NCBI GenBank assembly: GCA_944989445.1
Contig: CALYLW010000015.1
Location: forward strand, 1,845,922-1,909,921
Direction of reading: 5' to 3'
Length of the DNA: 64,000 nt
Source: Ampullaceana balthica
Taxonomy: Eukaryota; Mollusca; Gastropoda; Lymnaeidae
The position numbers were made by a program, and so were the translations under genes. The notes under the pieces were generated by a model. It had not been told where the DNA came from and made no database searches. It worked only from the letters and a program-made list of their open reading frames with translations. Every line of letters starts with the position of its first letter. Positions within the stretch are counted from its first letter, which is position 1. Below, piece by piece: positions 12,900 through 23,259 of the stretch.

Positions 12900-14515
12900 T
12901 GAATGACGCTGTCAGGGAAATTTAGCAAGGTAGAGAGACCAGTGAATGACAAAATGGGAAACACTATACCAAGTGAGGAGCAACAGAGAGGGGGATGGAA
13001 GGAGCACTTTGAAGAGCTCCTAAACAGGCCGGAACCAAGGAATCCATCAGATATCCAACCAGCTGATAATGACCTGCTAATTGACTGTAATAGTCCCACC
13101 AAAGAAGAGATTAGCAGGGCCATTAAACAACTCAGAAATGGAAAGGCTGCAGGACCTGATGGCATTCCAGCAGAGGCACTGAAGGCGGACTTGGAAACCA
13201 GTGTGGAAATGCTACACCCTCTGTTTATGAAGATATGGGAAGAGGAGCAAGTTCCTTCCGATTGGAAAGAGGGATACCTTATCAAGATCCCAAAGAAGTG
13301 GGATTTAAGCTCCTGCTCGAACTACAGAGAGATCACCCTGCTGTCCATCCAAGGAAAGGTTTTCAACCGTGTACAACGTAACAGGATGAAAAACGCTGTA
13401 GGCTCTCTGTTGCGGGACGAACAAGCTGGCTTTCGCACCAACAGATCCTGCACTGACCAGATAGCGACACTGCGCATCATTCTAGAGTGGTCACTAGAGT
13501 GGAACTCACCGCTCTATGTAAACTTTGTTGACTATGAAAAAGCCTTCGACAGTGCTAACAGGCAAACCCTGTGGAGATTGCTAAGGTATTACGGGGTGCC
13601 ACAAAAGATTACGGATATAATCAAAACCATGTACGAAGGGATAAACTGCCGAGTTATCCATGGCCAGCAGATGACAGATGCTTTCCAGGTGAAGGCTGGT
13701 GTGAGACAAGGTTGCTTGCTGTCACCATTCCTGTTAGCAGTTCACTGGGTGATAAAAACATCTACACAGCAGAAAAGGAATGGCATCCAATGAACCTTGT
13801 GGGATCAACTTGATGATCTTGACTTTGCTGATGATCTTGCCCTTCTTGCACATACCCAACAACAGATGCAGGAGAAAACAAACATTGCCGCAGCCACTTC
13901 TGCTAGCATGGGTCTCAACATAAACAAAGGGAAGAGTAAAATCCTCAAGGTTAATGCCATTAACGTCAAAATAAGGATCGGAAAAGCAAGAGCAGCCTTC
14001 CAGCAACTCAAGAATGTTTGTGTCTCCAACAACTTAGGCAGCAAGTTAAAAGTAAGGATTTTTAACGCTATGGTGAAACATGTGCTGCTATATGGAGCCG
14101 AGACATGGAGAACAACGGCCGTAAATCTGACCAGAATCCAGTCCTTCATCAACAATTGTCTAAGAAGGATTCTCAGAATTCACTGGCCAGACTAAATCAG
14201 CAACCGGGAACTGTGGCAGCGGACAAAACAGAAGCCCATTGAGGAAGAGATTCTCCAGAAGCGGTGGAGGTGGATTTGTCATACACTAAGAAAACCTGCT
14301 TCTAACACAACAAAGCAAGCCCTGAAATGGAACCCACAGGGTAAGCGGAAAAGAGGCCGTCCAAGAAACACTTGGCGCCGAGAATTGGAGGCAGACATCA
14401 AGAGAATTGGCCATGAATGGAAGATTCTGGAGAAGCTGGCCCAGGATAGAGATGCCTGGAGGTCTCTGGTAGGTGGCCTATGCTTTTGGAGGAATCGCAG
14501 ACGCCGACGATGATC
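12900..14515 (+). pseudogene. Decayed non-LTR retrotransposon, reverse transcriptase segment
   Basis: The reverse transcriptase of a LINE-type element, truncated at its 5' end near 12900, with no endonuclease domain visible. Motifs are NGKAAGPDGIPAEAL, QAGFRTNRSC, FVDYEKAFDS, GVRQGCLLSPF and the catalytic-type FADD box in DLDFADDLALL. The C-terminal part contains GRPRNTWRRELEADIKR. Reading frame is preserved through two nonsense changes, TGA at 13791 and TAA at 14193, and an internal deletion after ILKVNAINV near 13970 removes part of the region after the FADD box. The clade is probably RTE-like but not settled. The copy is dead. Confidence 0.85.
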
Positions 14516-14919
14516 GGTGGATGCCCCTCATGGACGAGAAGGCTCAGCAACAACCTTGTGAGGTCAATTTAGTGGGAGGCATTTTCTTCTTTATGTCTTG
14601 GATGCACAGGCGACCGCTTCAGAGGCGACCGTTCTGGGAGGGGGGGGGGCTCTCATCAGACGGGTCCATCAGGGGGCAAGAAAGCTGAGGGGGGGATTCC
14701 GAGAAGACCTATGAAGAGCACTAGGCTCGGGGCTGCTGATTTTCTTCCACATGTAGGATCTGCCGGTTGAACTCATAATCGTAGCTGAATCCTCCTGGTA
14801 AAAATAAATAGTGAAAAACGTCTGGTACCGTATCACCAAAAACGTCTGGTACCGTATCACCATATTCCTCCAACTCTGACAGGCACGATCTTTGATAGAA
14901 TATGTATGTATTCAGTAGG

Positions 14920-15145
14920 CGGCTGGATAGCGAACTCAGTAATACGCTCGCTTCACAAGCTGAAATGCGTGGGATCTATCCCACGCTAAGGCCACATTAT
15001 AAAGATTGATATATGACTATCGCTTAGAAGTCCTCCGCTGACCTGGAGAGGAGATGGGCGCCGCCAGGTCTACCAAGCCCCGAGAAAGTTCTAATGGAAA
15101 CATTAGAACCCCCTTACGAACTCGAGGTTATGGGACATAAAAAAA
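14920..15145 (+). repeat. tRNA-like SINE candidate
   Basis: ggctggatagcgaactcag resembles an A box, and GTGGGATCTATCCCAC resembles a B box and T-arm. The following 140 bases would be the SINE body, with an A-run near 15138. No tail repeat is clear. Confidence 0.4.
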
Positions 15146-15504
15146 TGTACTCAGTAACCCTCAAGTATATTTATTTATTGATTTATTTGTTGGCACCCCG
15201 CCCCCGCCGCTACATCTTATCAGACCGTTGCCCGGGGCGCCCTATTTGTTATACCCTTTCGGGGGATGTCCTTTCGTGCGCCGCCCTTATGGGCTCTACC
15301 TTTTTCGGGCTCTGTAATGGACAAACAATTTTTTTAAAAATCAGTTTATATTCTTGTTACACGCGCCATCCTAGCAAAAGTCGGTTCTAGTTAAAAACTT
15401 TCAGTAACTTTCGCATGGTTTCTAGTGAATTGTTTAATTGTACAAAAAAAAATTAAAACTATAATAAATAATTTTATCACATCTTTATAATGCAAGCTTA
15501 AAAA

Positions 15505-15780
15505 TTTGGGCTGTTAACGATTAATCTAAACTTAATAATTAACTTTTGAAAAATTAACGATTAATTAATTGTTAATTTCGATGAAAGCCAAAAATTAAAA
15601 TTGATTGTGCCATAAATAAAATTTATTAAACGTACTTGTCACTGGAATGTCTCCTTTATATGTCATATTTAACCAACTACGCAAACAGACAAGTGTGTTA
15701 ACATTATTTGGTACAAGCGATGTCTTATTAACATTATAACCAGCCGAGCTGAACAATGAATAGTTCTAAAATGTAGCTTT
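15505..15780 (-). mobile_element. Truncated copy of the TAGGGCTG hAT-type MITE
   Basis: It begins gggctgttaacgattaat and continues with sequence that is the reverse complement of the 3' part of the element at 55.3-56.1 kb, including gtcatatttaaccaactacg. The other end is missing. Confidence 0.6.
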
Positions 15781-16160
15781 CAAATTAATATTTATTTTGT
15801 GGGGGACATCCATTGTTGAGATGGATTTCTACAGTAAGTTATACTAAATTATCTCGCTTTGATTTCAATCTCTCTTTGCAGTGGCGTAGCTATGGGAGGG
15901 GAGGGGGTCCAAACTATGGCGGATTAAGGGGGGGGCTGAACGGGCTAAAGCCAGGGGCCCCCGATGATTTAGGGCCCCCAAACTTATCATATTTTATAAT
16001 AAATGTGGACAAATGTATACATGAATTGCTGAAAATATGATAAATTAATAAAATCTGATCTATTAAAATGATCTCTTTTCCCACACGATAGTCTTAGCAT
16101 TCAAAAAACCTGATTTGATAGGCTCAATAACAGAAATTATTAAAGAATATTATATATCTA

Positions 16161-16828
16161 TCTATATATATAATTCTCTTCATGGGACCATGCCAGGCAA
16201 GTAAGTAGCAAAAATATGTGCAACCGAGCATGACGAATGACCCTCGCTCGGGTCAACTAAACACAGTTAACGGTTGGCAAGCGAAGGTAGTGGAGGGGTG
16301 GGGCATGTCTTGAGACAGCAATGTTTTTTACATTCACTTTCGAAGTTCCTGCACAGTGTGTATGTATTTCGTAGTATATTGGTTAATACATCCGCCTGAC
16401 ACGCGGAAGGTCTTAGGTTCAAGCCCAAGTGGCAATATATGTTTTTTTTAATTTTTAAAAATGTCAATGCCTATTCTTTTCCCCCCTTTCTTAGCAAACA
16501 TAAACACCGCTTCGCATGTCACGGAAAAAAGCTTTGTTCAATGTAATATCAATTCCTTCACCAGGTACCTGTCTGTTTCTATTGGTCGCATATTTCGTTC
16601 ATGGACGAAGTTGTTGCTCTCCAACTTAGCTTCATGGCGGTAATATTTGTTTATATATTGTGGCGATGTCCTAAATACTTACCAGAAATGCTTCGGTGGT
16701 CCCCCATCGTTCACCCGCGTTGTTCCCATTTGTTTGTGCTACTGTTTGTGTCCGTTCTCCCCCTCCCTTTTTTTCTTGCACTATCTATGAGCAAGTCTGC
16801 GGCGTATGCTACGCCGCGGGGCGTCTAG
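16161..16828 (+). mobile_element. Non-autonomous Helitron-like element, copy A
   Basis: The 5' side reads A then TCTATATATATAATTCTCTT. The 3' end has a perfect 8-bp stem hairpin (799-806 with 810-817 of the 16 kb block), 7 bases, then CTAG followed by T. This fits Helitron termini (TC at the start, hairpin then CTRR at the end, insertion between A and T). It carries a tRNA-like unit about 200 bases from its start. No helicase is present. Confidence 0.65.
16366..16450 (+). ncRNA. tRNA-Val-like sequence with T8 terminator, inside Helitron A
   Basis: The sequence has a D-arm-like ttggttaatac, a CGCCTGACACGCGGAAGGTC anticodon-arm region close to animal tRNA-Val(CAC), and the B box GGTTCAAGCCC. 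A run of eight T follows at about 16442, a Pol III terminator. The upper arms are imperfect, so it is more likely a tRNA-derived SINE head or decayed gene than a working tRNA. Confidence 0.45.
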
Positions 16829-17806
16829 TATATATAATTCTCTTCATGGGACCATGCCAGGCAAGTAAGCAGCAAAAATATGTGCAACCGAGCATGACGA
16901 ATGACCCTCGCTCGGGTCAACTAAACACTGTTGGCAAGCGTGGTGGGATGAAAAGAAGAAAACATAGGGGGGGTGGGAGTGGGTGGCAACAAAGCTCTTG
17001 CGTTCACTTGCATTGTGCCTTCACAGAGAACGTGAGATTCGTAGTCTACTGGTTATCACGTACGTCTCATATGGGGAAGGTCCTGGGTTCAATCCCCAGC
17101 GAGAACATTGTTTTTTTTATTTATTAAAAATGTCTATTTGTGCCCGTTCTTTTACCCCTTTATTGCTAACATTAGCTGACGGGTGAAGACTTCCTGAAAG
17201 ACACAGTTGTCAAAATGGGGTGGGTTTGGGAAAACAACTGTGAGTGAATGAAAAGAAGGAACTCTGCAGAGACCCACGGCGGATCATACGCCGCAGACTT
17301 GCTCATCATAGACAGTGCAAATAACGGTGTGATTGGGTGAGAGTACAGACACAAAAAACAGCAGTAAGCAAATAAAAAATAGCGAGTAAACGTGAAGACA
17401 TGCACACTGAGGTTGTTGTTGCCCGCCTCCCATTTAATACTACCATACCCTTAAACATAAACTGTGATTGGACGATCCTAGCGAGGATTAGTCATATTTA
17501 GGGTTGTTAATTGCGTGTTGTTGTTTTTTTGTTTTTTTTTGGAAAACCGATTATCGATTATGTAACTCCGATTTTAAACCGATTATCATTTTATAGCTGA
17601 CTTCATAAAAGTTAGGTGTACCGAATTTCGCCCGCAAATGTCTCGAAACCAACAATGAGTTTGGCAGTCCCCCCCCCTTTCGCAACCGACGTTCACTCGC
17701 GTTGTTTTGATTTCTTCGTGCTGTAGGTTGCGTCCGTTCTTTCTCCACTTTCTTTGCACTCTCCATGAGCAAGTCTGCGGCGTATGCTACGCCGCGGGGC
17801 GTCTAG
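16829..17806 (+). mobile_element. Helitron-like element, copy B in tandem with copy A
   Basis: It begins directly after the CTAG of copy A with the same tataattctcttcatggg sequence and shares about the first 100 bases with it. It ends with the same hairpin and CTAG, followed by T. An inverted fragment of the same family's 3' end lies inside it at about 17257-17390. It also carries a tRNA-like unit at the equivalent position. Confidence 0.6.
17036..17118 (+). ncRNA. tRNA-like sequence with T8 terminator, inside Helitron B
   Basis: The layout matches the unit in copy A: gtagtctactggttatcac, an anticodon-arm region, then the B box GGGTTCAATCCC with a matching T-arm stem and a run of eight T at 17110. 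The anticodon region reads tctcatatg and differs from copy A. Functionality is uncertain. Confidence 0.45.
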
Positions 17807-17835
17807 TATATTTTAAATTGTCAACCCAAAATGAA

Positions 17836-17920
17836 CTCCCGTGGCCGAATGTGAGGTACTAAGGATTGTGGTGCTAACGGTGGCGGGTTCGATCCCCGGC
17901 TGGGGTGTGAATTTTTTTTT
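17836..17920 (+). ncRNA. Third tRNA-like unit with T-run, just outside Helitron B
   Basis: It starts ccgtggccgaatgtgagg, an A-box-like stretch, followed by the B box GGGTTCGATCCC and a run of at least nine T. It is probably a tRNA-derived repeat head. It lies between the Helitron end and the right arm of the hAT-like element. Confidence 0.4.
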
Positions 17921-18307
17921 CATGTGTTTTTTAATTTTATAAATTGTCTTTTAAACTCAATTTTAGGATACCGGCAAAAAGTTATTTCTTCGAATTCGTT
18001 TTTTTGCATGAATAATCATTTTGGATGAATATTTACAAGTTACAGTCTTATATTAGCTGCTAGCAATCATTTTATCTAAAGGTACACTGGCTGGATAGGG
18101 CCCCAGTTTGAATTGCACCCAGGGGCCCCGTGCAGTCTTAATCCGCCCCTGGGTCCAAATTCGAAAGTCTCCCCGGGCCCCCACTTGAAGGGGGCCCCCA
18201 AAGAAGTGTCCAAATTTTTTCACACTAAATAATACGCCAACGCCATTTATGCAGGGCCCCCAAAGAGGCCAGCCTCACGGACCCCCAAATCCCTAACTAC
18301 GCCACTG

Positions 18308-19012
18308 TGTCTTTGCTCCTAGAAAGAGAACAGAAAAGGGTAAAAACATTTTCTCAAAAGTTGTCATTTTTTAAAATATCACCACTTAATCTCCCAAGTG
18401 ATATAAATAGTTCACATAGTCCACGGCTATCGTTTTTGATATTTCAAACTTCAGCTAAATAATTCATTTTGTTGCTGTTCTATTTTGTTCATGTTTGTGT
18501 TGGCTGCTTGACCTTGTCTATAGGAATTTACTTCCGCCAAGCCATTTGTCTTTTTCCCCAATTGTCTATGTACTTAATGACCTTGTCTGATCCAATAACT
18601 GTTTGTCTTAAGTTTTTTGTTTCCAATTACTGACAGTGCCCGGGGCACTTCCGTATATAGTCCACCCCTGGCCGCCCTCAACCCTCCTCCCATAACGAAC
18701 TTTCCTGTCTATGACTTTAGCATCTAGGACGAGGGGCGGGTGAGCTGGGGTACACAAGTATGAAGGCAGTGCAAGAGTTACGGCCTTGTCTGTTAGTCCT
18801 AGTCAGCCAAACTTGCGTTATTATGTAGACAGATTTGATTGGCTATTGTAGGCCGATATTTTGTTTATTGAACACTTAAAGCTATCATCAGTAGTGGTGT
18901 TACTCTTGTTGAAGGAAAACAATCTACACACCATTGCATGTGCATATATCCATGGATACTTGCTCTTGATATCCAATCCTACTGTGATATCAATCAAATG
19001 CCTTACATCAGT
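18308..19012. other. Unique-looking non-coding sequence
   Basis: AT-rich stretch and short pyrimidine blocks. Nothing recognised. Confidence 0.4.
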
Positions 19013-19108
19013 CAAAGACGTTCTCAGGGAAAGACAATCTGATGGTAAGACATTCTCTGACAAAGACGTTCTCAGGGAAAGACAATCTGATGGTAAGACA
19101 TTCTCAGC
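19013..19108. repeat. 48-bp direct duplication
   Basis: Two copies beginning caaagacgttctcagggaaa. Confidence 0.9.
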
Positions 19109-19844
19109 CAAACACGTCAGTAGTGTCAGATTTACCCAAAATCCTACACAAACCTAAACTTCTCCTCACATAGTATCCGACACTAACCCATCCCACCTTG
19201 TTCCACATCCCTGCTTGGCCATCTCTGACTCTTGATAAGAAGCCTCGATGCCCCCCCCATCCGCGCCCCGCCCCCCAATAATTGAAAGGTTTCATTCATG
19301 AACTTGATTTATTTCTCTTCCCTCCGGCAGTTCGGTCGGGTCAATATTTGAGGAGCAACAATAACCACGAGCTAATCCGGTCTACACGAGCGTGTTTGGA
19401 GGGCATATTTCCCACTAAAATTGCATAGATCTGTAATTGTATAGCCACCGTGACAGTAATTTCTGTCTGAAACAGAAAATCCTGGCTGAGATGGAATAGC
19501 GCGTCATGATGGGTCTCAAACTGCACGGGTGACATCAAGTGAGATGCCCGCATCGTCACCCTCCACCCTCCCATAAAAATAATAATACAAACAAACAAAT
19601 TCACAAAGCTAAAATGATGAGCCCTCCCAATATCCCCCCCCAACAACACACACATAGTCCACACTTAGTTTTTTTAACGCTAGCAAGATGTTTTAAAATC
19701 CATGATAACAAGTGCTAAGTGTGTATCGATCTATTTGTTTCTCAAAGGCCAAAACCTTTTATGTTTAAAAGGGCAAAAACTCATGTCCTTATTCCACATG
19801 GTTACCTTGGTCACCTCTTTGATGGGTGACTTCAAGAATTTACT

Positions 19845-20035
19845 ATCCGACCGCCGTCGTGGGGGGTCAATGTTAACCAGAAGCAGAGACTCCTGTCGTT
19901 GGGGGGTCACCGCTGACCAGAAGCAGAGACCCCCCGTCGTGAAATGGGGGGTCACTGCTGACCAGAAAAATGGCAGAGACCCCCGTCGTGGGATGGGGGG
20001 GGGGTCACTGCTGACCAGAAACAGAGACCCCTGTC
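19845..20035. repeat. Degenerate repeat of about 45-55 bp, 4 units
   Basis: Each unit contains gctgaccagaagcagagacc or a variant, with G-rich spacers of changing length. Confidence 0.8.
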
Positions 20036-20477
20036 TAGAGCTCGATCTGACACCGATGAGCAAGAAATATTCCATCCAATGGAAATGCTTTTTTTAGAAT
20101 TGTCTTTAATAAATCTGCCAGTCGACATGCGACGACTCCATTAAGGACGGCATTAATTGAAATTATCCCGCCGATATTTGCACCATTAAGAGCTCGCACA
20201 ATAATTATCTCTGGGCTTTTTCTTGAGTTTGTTATTTGTAAAATTGAGTCATTTCTGAGCAGGCACTCCCACTGTCATTAGCCAAGAATGCAGCAAACAC
20301 AGACACAAGCATACAAAAGCACACACATACACACACACACACTAATCACAAAAAGTATAACTTATAATTTTTAGTTTGCGTGTGACCTGATGGAGGAATA
20401 TACTTTTAACCAATACTTTTAAAGTTAGCGTATTGTTGGTTAACTTTAAAAAAAAATAATCTCGCCATGATGATTGA

Positions 20478-20846
20478 GCCTTGAACTACTGCCTACTCTT
20501 CCTGTTGCTTGAACTACTGCCTACTCTTCCTGTTGCTTGAACTACTGCCTACTCTTCCTGTTGCTTGAACTACTGCCTACTCTTCCTGTTGCTTGAACTA
20601 CTGCCTACTCTTCCTGTTGCTTGAACTACTGCCTACTCTTCCTGTTGCTTGAACTACTGCCTACTCTTCCTGTTGCTTGAACTACTGCCTACTCTTCCTG
20701 TTGCTTGAACTACTGCCTACTCTTCCTGTTGCTTGAACTACTGCCTACTCTTCCTGTTGCTTGAACTACTGCCTACTCTTCCTGTTGCTTGAACTACTGC
20801 CTACTCTTCCTGTTGCTTGAACTACTGCCTACTCTTCCTGTTGCTC
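20478..20846. repeat. 28-bp minisatellite, 13 perfect units
   Basis: The unit begins cttgaactactgcctactct. No internal variation was seen. Confidence 0.97.
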
Positions 20847-20936
20847 TCACAAATCGTCTTATTGTAAGGTTTACTGTAAAACAATTACTTCTTTAACTTT
20901 AATTGGTGCCACAACCATTGTCACCATGTTATCCCA

Positions 20937-21325
20937 CCAAGTCCCTGGTCCAATATCTGATGACCAGCATGTGTTAAGTCCCTGGTCCAATATCTGATGA
21001 CCAGCATGTGTTAAGTCCCTGGTCCAATATCTGATGACCAGCATGTGTTAAGTCCCTGGTCCAATATCTGATGACCAGCATGTGTTAAGTCCCTGGTCCA
21101 ATATCTGATGACCAGCATGTGTTAAGTCCCTGGTCCAATATCTGATGACCAGCATGTGTTAAGTCCCTGGTCCAATATCTGATGACCAGCATGTGTTAAG
21201 TCCCTGGTCCAATATCTGATGACCAGCATGTGTTAAGTCCCTGGTCCAATATCTGATGACCAGCATGTGTTAAGTCCCTGGTCCAATATCTGATGACCAG
21301 CATGTGTTAAGTCTCCAGTCCAGTA
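20937..21325. repeat. 37-bp minisatellite, about 10.5 units
   Basis: The unit begins aagtccctggtccaatatct. Copies are identical except for the last, decayed one. Confidence 0.97.
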
Positions 21326-21844
21326 TCTAATGAGCAGCATTGCTTGGGCTAGAAATGTACCTCATGTAACAAAAGAAAGTTCGTGAATTCGTCGAAAGTT
21401 GTTTCAAATTGTAGGGAATCCGTAGTTAATCAACTGTCATACACAAGGTCCCTTATAGAGTACATTCTAGAATATTCGAGTACATCAAATAGTCTGCCAG
21501 GGAAAGTACTAAACACCCTTATCCCCCCCCCACACTCACACACACACATTTCAAATGTATTGACATCACGACGTAGGGTTTGAGCTGTTGGGCTTCAAAT
21601 CAGCCTTGTGGTTGAAGGTCAAATGTCATCAGCTATCAGGGTCATCCGGTTTACTGTAAGAAGAGGGGAAAAGAAGGAAGATGGTGCTTTATTGAGTTCC
21701 GACGATTTACTCGAAGTCTTACTGTAAATACCTCCCGTGAATTGTATTTTAAATGTCTTATATATTTGTATGGGCTTGAAGGATTGTTGATACATTGTTA
21801 CTATTTCAGTCTTACACCTCTCGATCTCTCGCTTTCTTTCGTTC

Positions 21845-21925
21845 TCCCCCCCCTCTCTCTCTATCTCTCTCACTCTCACACACTCTCTCTCTATATCTCT
21901 CTCTCACACACACACACACTCTCTC

Positions 21926-21970
<45 letters not shown>
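21845..21970. repeat. TC-rich and CA microsatellite
   Basis: Interrupted TC dinucleotide run with short CA blocks. Confidence 0.95.
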
Positions 21971-21974
<4 letters not shown>

Positions 21975-22260
21975 ATACCTCTGCCTGTCCTTTTATATCT
22001 CGTTTTATTTCTCCCTCTTTCATATTCCCGAATACCGAATCCACACCAGTATTCTCGTTCCCTAACTATTATCTCATTTCTTCCCACATCTCCTCTCACT
22101 GTCCGAGACTTTGAGGACAGATGCCCGAAAGTTGTCCTAGCCTGTGAGGACAGATGCCCGAAAGTTGTCCCAAATTTTCCAACGCCTATCAAGTTTATTT
22201 ACTACATCCTTCCCATCTCTGTGCAAAAGAATTGACCCGTAATTTGATGAAATAATGTTC

Positions 22261-22525
22261 TAGCATTGACCTTCTTGTGTGTCTTAGCATTGGCCTTCGT
22301 GTGTGTCTTAGCATTGGCCTTCTTGTGTGTCTTAGCATTGGCCTTCTTGTGTGTCTTAGCATTGGCCTTCTTGTGTGTCTTAGCATTGGCCTTCTTGTGT
22401 GTCTTAGCATTGGCCTTCTTGTGTGTCTTAGCATTGGCCTTCTTGTGTGTCTTAGCATTGACCTTCGTGTGTGTCTTAGCATTGGCCTTCTTGTGTATCT
22501 TAGCATTAACCTTCTTGTTTTCTAT
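22261..22525. repeat. 24-bp minisatellite, 11 units
   Basis: The unit begins cttagcattggccttcttgt. Confidence 0.95.
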
Positions 22526-22544
22526 CGACTCATCGCTTATGAGC

Positions 22545-22680
<136 letters not shown>

Positions 22681-22927
22681 TCTATTCCATGATTGACCCA
22701 GTTCCCTTCTTCCCTCGTTTAAACTATACATTTTTCTTTACAATCTTAATCTCCCGTTTCTAATCGGTTCATTCATCCCCATTCATTCCCACGTTCTTAT
22801 CTCGTTTCTATATTTCCATCCTAATTATCGTTCGATATAGTTCACATATTCTCTCAGGCAATGATGTGTGTGATTCGGAGATTTAATTTATACCAAAATT
22901 ATGTTTATGTTCCATCTTACTGGCACG

Positions 22928-22998
22928 CAAACACGCACACACTCACACACGCTCACACTCACAGACGCACACACTCACACACGCACACACTCACACGG
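22928..22998. repeat. CA-rich microsatellite
   Basis: acacac and acgcacac type units. Confidence 0.9.
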
Positions 22999-23148
22999 CC
23001 CCATCGTCTCTATATCCTCCTATGGTATACCACTCAATTTAGTAGATATTGTGTTCATATTGTGTTCATATTGTGTTCATATTGTGTCATTTTATGTGCG
23101 TTGCTGTTCTGAAGATAACTTGAACTTTGACCTCTTATACCTCCTCAG

Positions 23149-23259
23149 ATTTGCCAGCATGCACACTCCGAGATGAGGTCATGGGGAGCTGAGGCCGTCA
23201 CCTCCTTGGTCAAGGCCGCCCTGGCATACAAGTACGACCACCCACTCCACGAAAACCTG
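23149..23259 (+). CDS. MON2: MON2 exon a (first recognised)
   Basis: 111 bases, 37 codons in phase 0, reading [17 protein letters not shown] to HPLHENL. The acceptor is a pyrimidine tract ending ctcctcag and the donor is gtcagt. This is the alpha-helical repeat region after the DUF-type domains of MON2. Three copies of a 12-base tgttcatattg-type repeat lie about 60 bases upstream of the acceptor. The preceding exon was not found. Confidence 0.88.

Larger units (their letters stand above)
15879..18307. mobile_element. hAT-like transposon with termini CAGTGGCGTAG, interrupted
   Basis: The left end CAGTGGCGTAGCTA and the right end, inverted as CAGTGGCGTAGTTA, form terminal inverted repeats. The flanking 8 bases are tctctttg and tgtctttg, a 7 of 8 match, as expected for a hAT target duplication. 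Inner flanks on both sides are rich in GGGCCCC-type blocks. The centre is occupied by Helitron-like copies and T-rich sequence. No transposase is visible. Confidence 0.65.

Noticed and set aside
12800..13285. 161-codon minus-strand frame opposite the retrotransposon
   Set aside because: A shadow of the reverse transcriptase frame, which carries the recognisable motifs.
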